Shown: positions 59,279-64,000 of the stretch, in pieces | Layout: each line of letters starts with the position of its first letter | How positions within the stretch are numbered: the first letter of the stretch is position 1 | From: an archaeon | GTDB lineage: Archaea; Nanobdellota; Nanobdellia; Pacearchaeales; GW2011-AR1 | Assembly: GCA_030605415.1 (NCBI GenBank) | Contig: JAUWIJ010000004.1 | Coordinates: 18,943 to 82,942 of the forward strand | Direction of reading: 5' to 3' | Length of the DNA stretch: 64,000 nt | Notes under the pieces: model-generated | The model's input: the letters and a program-made list of their open reading frames with translations, nothing else | Told to the model about the DNA's origin: nothing | The model's database searches: none | Made by a program: the position numbers and the translations under genes

Positions 59279-60288
59279 AACTTGCTGTAATTTTTACGAT
59301 AGCTTTTTTTGTTCTTACATTAGTTGGAACTACAACTATTTCTTTTTATAATTATCAAACAGCAAATGAAATTTTGATAAATCAGGTTGAGAATCATCTT
59401 AAGACTACTGTTCAATCAAGGGCAGATCATTTGGACACATTTCTCGATGGTCTTGAAAAGTTAGCTCTTCAGATGTCACAAAGTGTTGTTATTAATAAGC
59501 TTTTAATGACCAATAAAACAGATGAAGTTTATGATTCTCGGTTAAAAGATGTGATGATTCGTTTGAATGATTCTACACGAGTTAATCCTCAAATTTATGA
59601 TATTTTTATTTTAGATAAATTTGGATTTGTGACTGTCTCAAATATTGATGAAAGGGTGTTGTTAAATAGGAGTGATGCAAAATATTTTATTTATGGGAGG
59701 GAGCATGTTTATATTCATGATGCTTATATTTCCAGATTTTTTAAAGGACAGCCTTCTATTGCAGTAGCTACTCCAGTTTATTCAGAAACAGGAGAATCCT
59801 TAGGAGTTATTGTGATTAGGATAAATCTTGATGTATTAAATACTATAACAACTGACAGAACTGGGCTTGGGGAAACAGGAGAAATCTATCTTGTTAACAA
59901 AGATAAATTATTAATTACACCTTCAAGATTTATGGATTATTCTATTCTTGTTCAAACAGTTGATACAGAAAATTTGAAAGGTTGTTTTAGTATACAGAAA
60001 TCAGGAGAGCATAAAAATTATGAGCCAGCTATGAGTTTTGTAGATTATCGTGGAGAAGAGGTAATTGGGGCCCATGAATATATTCAAAAAATGCAGTGGT
60101 GTTTGCTCGCTAAAATTGATAAATCAGAAGTATTTGCCCAACAAAGAAAATTGTTTATACAAAATACCGCTTTTGTTTCAATTACTATCATAATTCTTTT
60201 GAGTTTCATAGGATATTTTATCGGGAGATTTTTAGATAAAAATTATTATTTTCAAAAAAAAGGAATTTCCAAAAATGGTAAAAACTAA
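59275..60288 (+). CDS. dCache-like sensor ectodomain between two membrane helices
   Basis: A helix at about 4-24, a periplasmic-type dCache domain (about 30-285) and a second helix (about 300-318) are visible. QSRADHLDTFLDGLEKLALQM is the long first helix typical of dCache, followed by PQIYDIFILDKFGFVTVSN and TPVYSETGESLGVIVIRINLD. The ligand pocket cannot be read. Only about 20 residues follow the last helix, so there is no HAMP, kinase, GGDEF or MCP domain. Confidence 0.85.
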   Translation: MKLAVIFTIAFFVLTLVGTTTISFYNYQTANEILINQVENHLKTTVQSRADHLDTFLDGLEKLALQMSQSVVINKLLMTNKTDEVYDSRLKDVMIRLNDSTRVNPQIYDIFILDKFGFVTVSNIDERVLLNRSDAKYFIYGREHVYIHDAYISRFFKGQPSIAVATPVYSETGESLGVIVIRINLDVLNTITTDRTGLGETGEIYLVNKDKLLITPSRFMDYSILVQTVDTENLKGCFSIQKSGEHKNYEPAMSFVDYRGEEVIGAHEYIQKMQWCLLAKIDKSEVFAQQRKLFIQNTAFVSITIIILLSFIGYFIGRFLDKNYYFQKKGISKNGKN

Positions 60289-61414
60289 ATGTTTAAGCAG
60301 AAAGTTTTTGATAGGATTAATTTGTATATTTTTTCTTATTCTTTTAGCCTTTTTAATAACTGATGGTTATTTTAATTTAAACAGAGATTTAAAACTTCAT
60401 ACTGCAGATACAAAGGACATGATTGATCAAAGAATGACTACTCTTTTATCTGAAATAAATATTTTTCCACAACATGTGGGAAATGATCTTTTATTTCTTA
60501 GTAAATTATCTAGTTTAAATAAAGTAATAAATTCTGATGAGAATGAGATTGACGATAATCAACTAAAAGAATTAGAAGGAGATTTTTTAGAATTTTTAAA
60601 AGGGAGTGCTACTCATTATCAATTAAGATATATTGATGAGGGGGGTAACGAAATAATCAGAACTGAATTTGATGAGAGTAATTATAAAATAGTTTCAAAA
60701 GATAATCTTCAAAATAAAAAACACAGACCTTATTTTACTAAAACTATTAATCTGGGCGAGGGAGAGATATATATTTCTCCATTGGATTTAAATATAGAAA
60801 ATGGAAAAATAGAGAATCGTGGGGCAGAAAAAAATCCTGAATATATTCCCACAATAAGGTCTGCCACTCCTGTTTTTAATAAAAAAGGAGTATCAAAAGG
60901 AATCATTCTTTTCAACATATATGCTAACTACTTTTTAGAGGATATTAGGAGAGCTCAAAGAGATGGAGAGAATGTATTTTTAGTTGATGAAGAAGGATAT
61001 TATCTTGCTCACCCAGACAGAAAAAAAGAATTTGGCTTTATGTTTAGAAAAAATGATACTTTATATAATGACTATCCAGAGGTTTCTAAAGAAGTTTTAT
61101 TAGATGTTGAAAGAAGAAGATTTGAGTCTGATAATTTTATTTTTTCTTTTAGGTATCTTTGTCCAACTACTGGAGATTGGAATGTTGGTAAAAATTTAAA
61201 AAATGTTCCTGGAGAAAATTTCGAAGACCCGTATTCTTGGATTTTAGTAACTATCTCAGAAAAAGATGAAATAAATAATACTCTAAGTCAATTGAAAAAA
61301 AGTTATTTATACTTTTTATTATTTTCTGGAATTACAGTCTTGATAATTCTTATTTTAATATTTATTCTTGTTTTTAAGGGTTCTGATATTAAATTTCTCG
61401 GAGAGAAGAAATAA
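60275..61414 (+). CDS. Second dCache-like sensor ectodomain
   Basis: It has the same plan as the previous gene: a helix at about 10-31, an extracellular domain (about 35-345) with YQLRYIDEGGNEIIRTEF, then GEGEIYISPLDLNIENG and ENVFLVDEEGYYLAHP, and a C-terminal helix (about 348-368). The tail is about 10 residues. It overlaps the gene before by 14 bases and the next by one base. Confidence 0.85.
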   Translation: MVKTKCLSRKFLIGLICIFFLILLAFLITDGYFNLNRDLKLHTADTKDMIDQRMTTLLSEINIFPQHVGNDLLFLSKLSSLNKVINSDENEIDDNQLKELEGDFLEFLKGSATHYQLRYIDEGGNEIIRTEFDESNYKIVSKDNLQNKKHRPYFTKTINLGEGEIYISPLDLNIENGKIENRGAEKNPEYIPTIRSATPVFNKKGVSKGIILFNIYANYFLEDIRRAQRDGENVFLVDEEGYYLAHPDRKKEFGFMFRKNDTLYNDYPEVSKEVLLDVERRRFESDNFIFSFRYLCPTTGDWNVGKNLKNVPGENFEDPYSWILVTISEKDEINNTLSQLKKSYLYFLLFSGITVLIILILIFILVFKGSDIKFLGEKK

Positions 61415-61791
61415 TGAAATTAAAAGATATAAATCTACTCTGGATTTTTTTGTTTGCAGTAGCTTTTGCGCTTGCTTATTTTTTTATTGTAACTTCTTTT
61501 TTTCAGGGAGGGCAAAATGCAAAGTTTTTTGATGATGTCCCAGATTTATTAATTTTTATTGTTGCGTTTATTTTATTTGTGTATTCCCAAAGATTAAAAA
61601 ACAGAAAAGCAAGAAAACTATTGTTTTTAGGAACAGGGTTTATTTGTTTACAAAGATTAATGGAAATTCCATTACAAGAATATCAAGTAATTATTGGGAT
61701 ATTGCCTGTTGTTTATTGGATTCTTCCAATACTTATGGAATTTTTTGGAATTTTTTTAATTTTATTTGGATTTAAGGAGGTTATAAAATGA
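61414..61791 (+). CDS. Four-helix membrane protein of the sensory operon
   Basis: The 125-aa protein has helices at about 8-27, 42-58, 67-85 and 97-120. No family was recognised; it resembles the membrane half of some sensor kinases but is too short. It is coupled at both ends to neighbours. Confidence 0.7.
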   Translation: MKLKDINLLWIFLFAVAFALAYFFIVTSFFQGGQNAKFFDDVPDLLIFIVAFILFVYSQRLKNRKARKLLFLGTGFICLQRLMEIPLQEYQVIIGILPVVYWILPILMEFFGIFLILFGFKEVIK

Positions 61792-62051
61792 TAGACACAT
61801 CTATCTTAACTTATGCAATATTGTACATAACTTTTTCAATAATTCTAATCTGGAAAACAAATTTATTAATGCTAGAAACAAAAAGAATATGGGTTTTATT
61901 GCCTTTTTTTATTTTTGGAATTTTAATATGTTTTCGGGCGGTGTTTATTTTTTATAGTTTATTTGAAAAATTTGTATGGGTTTTCATAGAACTTGTATCT
62001 CTAATCAGTTTAATCTGGATATTTATAAATTTGTGGAGGGAGACTAAATAA
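61788..62051 (+). CDS. Three-helix membrane protein of the sensory operon
   Basis: The 87-aa protein has helices at about 6-24, 34-55 and 62-82. No family was recognised. It overlaps the previous gene by ATGA, and the next starts one base after its stop. GGAGG precedes the next start. Confidence 0.7.
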   Translation: MIDTSILTYAILYITFSIILIWKTNLLMLETKRIWVLLPFFIFGILICFRAVFIFYSLFEKFVWVFIELVSLISLIWIFINLWRETK

Positions 62052-62052
62052 A

Positions 62053-62571
62053 ATGAATGAAATGATTATGGTACTTAATTTAAGTGTATTGTTCGTATTT
62101 TCTGTTTTAACAATTAATTTAATTGGGATAATTATTTGTGAATATATAAAAACAAAAAATCTAATAATTAAAAAACTACAGAGAAATTTTATTTATTTAT
62201 TTATTTTGTTGGAAATAGCTTTTATTTCTGGGTTTTTGAGGTATACTTTAGATGAAAAAAGTTATGTTTTAAAATTCAATTTAGCCATAGCTGTAATTGC
62301 CTTTAGTTTTTTTTTATTTATTTTATTCTGCTTTTGGAAATTTTTAGATAAAAAGATTACATTGTTAAATTTATCTTTTGGAGGGGTAACTGTAATTGGG
62401 GTTGTTGGAAACTTGTTTTTTGATAATGTTATTATCCACAGTATCCATCTAATTGGTCTTTTTGGATTAATAATTTTTGCACCCCTTTTGGTGATTAAAC
62501 TTTTAATTGATAATACAGGAAAGAGGCACCGCTCGGTGTACCCCAAATTGCGGAGTGAGGGGGCAAAATGA
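62053..62571 (+). CDS. Five-helix membrane protein of the sensory operon
   Basis: The 172-aa protein has about five helices and a short polar end (RHRSVYPKLRSEGAK). That end is encoded by GC-richer sequence with CACCGCTCGGTGTACCCC, unlike the rest of the gene and possibly repeat-derived. It is coupled to the next gene by ATGA. Confidence 0.7.
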   Translation: MNEMIMVLNLSVLFVFSVLTINLIGIIICEYIKTKNLIIKKLQRNFIYLFILLEIAFISGFLRYTLDEKSYVLKFNLAIAVIAFSFFLFILFCFWKFLDKKITLLNLSFGGVTVIGVVGNLFFDNVIIHSIHLIGLFGLIIFAPLLVIKLLIDNTGKRHRSVYPKLRSEGAK

Positions 62572-63059
62572 AATGTATATATATTGTAATTTTGTTGTTA
62601 GCACTTAATTTTATTAGTCTAACTTCTGTTTCAGCATTAAGTGTTGTTGTGCATGTTCCTGAAAAATATACTGATGTTCAGGCAGGAGAGAGATTTTATT
62701 TTGAAATTGAAGTTAAATATCCTGAAAACCCGTCGAGAAAAGATTTGAGATTAAATTATGAAATTTTGGATAAGGATGAAAATGTGCTTGCCCAGTCAAA
62801 AGTTTTGAAAGCTATTGAAACCCAGGCATCATTTATTGATTTTATTGTTATTCCTGAAAGTGCTGAAACTGGTGCACATATAATAAAAGTTAAAATCTCT
62901 GATTATGCGGATTTAAGTGAGGAAGTTGAGGCAAGTTTTCATGTTATTAGTAATAGTGCTAATCAAATTAAAACTTATTTTTTCATTCTTTTAGGAGTTA
63001 TTATTCTTGTAGGAATATTGGTCATGGTGAATATTGTTATTAGTAAGAGAAAAAAATAA
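62568..63059 (+). CDS. Small membrane-anchored ectodomain protein, last gene of the operon
   Basis: A signal peptide (about 1-24), one beta-sandwich-like module (about 25-128) and a C-terminal membrane helix (about 136-157) are visible. The module (LNYEILDKDENVLAQSKVLK to AHIIKVKISDYAD) matches those near the membrane in 57782-58141 and 58241-59278. The gene closes the operon. No terminator hairpin is obvious. Confidence 0.75.
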   Translation: MKCIYIVILLLALNFISLTSVSALSVVVHVPEKYTDVQAGERFYFEIEVKYPENPSRKDLRLNYEILDKDENVLAQSKVLKAIETQASFIDFIVIPESAETGAHIIKVKISDYADLSEEVEASFHVISNSANQIKTYFFILLGVIILVGILVMVNIVISKRKK

Positions 63060-63210
63060 AAAATATTACCTATCAGTGCGTTAAAGTAGATGAGGGTTAG
63101 GACATTAAACAAAAACAATTCGACCTATATACTCAACCTCGACAATACTTATAAATCAAATCAGCGTCAGTAAATTAATATTAAATAAAATATTCGATAT
63201 TAAAAAACGA

Positions 63211-63281
63211 GTCCCCACAGGATGCCAAGAAGGTCTCAACTTCGGTTGGGGCGTAATACCTTCTTGGCATCCGCTGGGGAC
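63211..63281. repeat. Inverted repeat around the tRNA-Asp fragment at the right end
   Basis: GTCCCCACAGGATGCCAAG... (63211-63234) and its near-perfect reverse complement (63258-63281, 22 of 24 bases) flank a 23-base loop. The loop holds the tRNA 3' fragment TCGGTTGGGGCG. The left copy of the att repeat has only the right arm. Confidence 0.85.
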
Positions 63282-63362
63282 TACTTTTTATGTCGAATTG
63301 ACACAGATTGTTTTTTAAAACAATTCACCTCGATAAAATATGAAAAGAGACCCGTATAAGCA
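63242..63362. repeat. Right att-like direct repeat (attR, or attL of a second element)
   Basis: It is identical to 49931-50051. It contains only the 12 last bases of tRNA-Asp and the start of the integrase-like frame at 63340. Confidence 0.92.
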
Positions 63363-63579
63363 TAAGGAAACATATCAAGCCTGGAAGGAGCAAATTGATG
63401 AATTGGGCTACATCGAAGGAATCTCAAAAGAGAATTCTGATTTAATTCTAAAATATATTTTTGATATGGAGTTAGGTATGAATGTCTCAAAGAAAAGCTC
63501 AAAGGGTGCCAGAAGTTATATTCGCTTGAACAATTTAAAGCAAAGAATGATTTTCTTATCAAAAAATTTAAAAAAATAA
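63340..63579 (+). pseudogene. N-terminal core-binding domain of a tyrosine integrase
   Basis: The 79-aa frame contains the segment ISKENSDLILKYIFDMELG followed by NVSKKSSKGARSYIRLNNLK, typical of the SAM-like N-terminal domain of archaeal Xer/SSV-type integrases. It stops at 63577-63579 before any catalytic Arg/His/Tyr. It may be a truncated integrase or the N-terminal part of one split by integration. Confidence 0.7.
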
Positions 63580-63713
63580 AATAAAAATTTATTTGATTAT
63601 TCAAGTATTTGGTTTATACTTTAATTTATGATATTTAGTAGTATTTTTTACAAAATCTGTAATATTCAATACCAAATAGTAAGATTTATAAACTTTAGAT
63701 TCATAGAAATAAT

Positions 63714-64000
63714 ATGGTGACAAAGTATGATGTATTTGAAGTGGTGTATAAAAATTCTGCTCCAATGAAACCAATAGAAGTAGTTAAAGAACTTAACAAA
63801 GATGAAAAAGATTATCATATTATTCATAGATTTTTAAGAGAGCTTGTAAAAGACAAAAATTTGATTAAAAAAGAATCAGGTTTTGAAATAAAAAAATCAG
63901 ATAAAAGCCAGTTATTGTTTGATTTAATTTATTATTGTGCACGAAATAATATTAATTATAATCTTTTATTAGATAAAAACATAGCAAAATTTGTAAATGA
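63714..64000 (+). CDS. Winged-helix-like protein, partial (runs off the window)
   Basis: At least 95 codons are open to the window edge. The first 60 residues (YDVFEVVYKNSAPMKPIEVV, then a HIIHRFLRELVKDKNLIKK wing-like part) look like a winged HTH. The rest begins a helical domain (LLFDLIYYCARNNINYNLLL). Such N-termini occur in archaeal Fic-like and other regulators, but the identity is not established. AAGATTTATAAAC lies about 25 bases upstream. Confidence 0.6.
   Translation, partial: MVTKYDVFEVVYKNSAPMKPIEVVKELNKDEKDYHIIHRFLRELVKDKNLIKKESGFEIKKSDKSQLLFDLIYYCARNNINYNLLLDKNIAKFVN

Larger units (their letters stand above)
49931..63241. mobile_element. Integrated element of about 13.3 kb at tRNA-Asp
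   Basis: The element is bounded by direct repeats 49931-50051 and 63242-63362 that start in the tRNA 3' end, the usual product of tyrosine-integrase integration. It carries an AAA+ ATPase, several small regulators, a phase-variable-looking surface protein and a seven-gene sensory membrane operon. No replication or conjugation gene was recognised. The integrase gene is reduced to short fragments at each repeat, so the element may now be fixed or depend on an integrase elsewhere. Confidence 0.8.

Noticed and set aside
10116..63278. TGGCATCCGCTGG shared by the dus insert and the att repeat
   Set aside because: A 13-base match between two places in 64 kb is expected by chance, and the flanks differ.

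Overview
The window reads as a chromosome segment of an AT-rich archaeon of the DPANN group, most like Woesearchaeota/Pacearchaeota. The informational genes are archaeal: TFE, family B DNA polymerase, FEN1, an Nre repair protein with a C-terminal PCNA-binding box, archaeal uS10, the PheRS beta subunit and an intron-bearing tRNA-Glu. Many genes have a TTTATAAA-type TATA box about 25 bases before the start codon, as expected for leaderless archaeal transcripts. Only a few starts have a GGAGG ribosome-binding site. The lineage call is inference; no rRNA is present to confirm it.

0-25 kb is mostly housekeeping: a serine hydrolase coupled to pheT, tRNA-Thr, a phosphoglycerate-mutase-like phosphatase, PEBP and MBL-fold proteins, a secreted glycoside hydrolase, a dihydrouridine synthase, a matrixin-like protease, a UvrD-type helicase, a degenerate Fic protein, tRNA-Glu, an M29 aminopeptidase, a short AlaRS, TFE, rhomboid, SpoIIM and Nre. 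This part is crowded with dispersed repeats, and some copies sit in frame inside pheT, dus and the helicase. At tRNA-Thr, tRNA-Glu, dus, alaS and (later) tRNA-Ser, pieces of the neighbouring gene's end are repeated. At dus and tRNA-Glu these copies bracket small passenger genes, giving a cassette-like layout.

25-31 kb holds a RelBE-like toxin-antitoxin pair and a cluster of related signal-peptide-bearing multi-pass membrane proteins of unknown function. An MNT nucleotidyltransferase/HEPN pair lies inside this cluster. 31-49 kb returns to core functions: a Ca2+/Na+ exchanger, FEN1, PolB, Nudix, a RecB-like nuclease, an XPD-like helicase, uS10, a secreted thermonuclease, PAP2 and a U32 peptidase. 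Two bacterial-type regulators also occur here: a GGDEF diguanylate cyclase and a stand-alone sigma-70 region 4 protein.

At 49,871 an intact tRNA-Asp begins a probable integrated element of about 13.3 kb. A 121-bp perfect direct repeat starting in the tRNA 3' end (49,931-50,051) recurs at 63,242-63,362, each time followed by the start of a tyrosine-integrase-like gene. Between the copies lie an AAA+/DUF4143 ATPase, small regulators and a beta-helix surface protein whose C-terminal anchor is cut off by a G8 tract. After these comes a tightly coupled seven-gene operon (58,241-63,059) of membrane proteins, including two dCache-like sensor ectodomains with no visible cytoplasmic signalling domain. 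Three proteins of this region share one membrane-proximal beta-sandwich-like module, so it may encode a single cell-surface sensing or adhesion complex.
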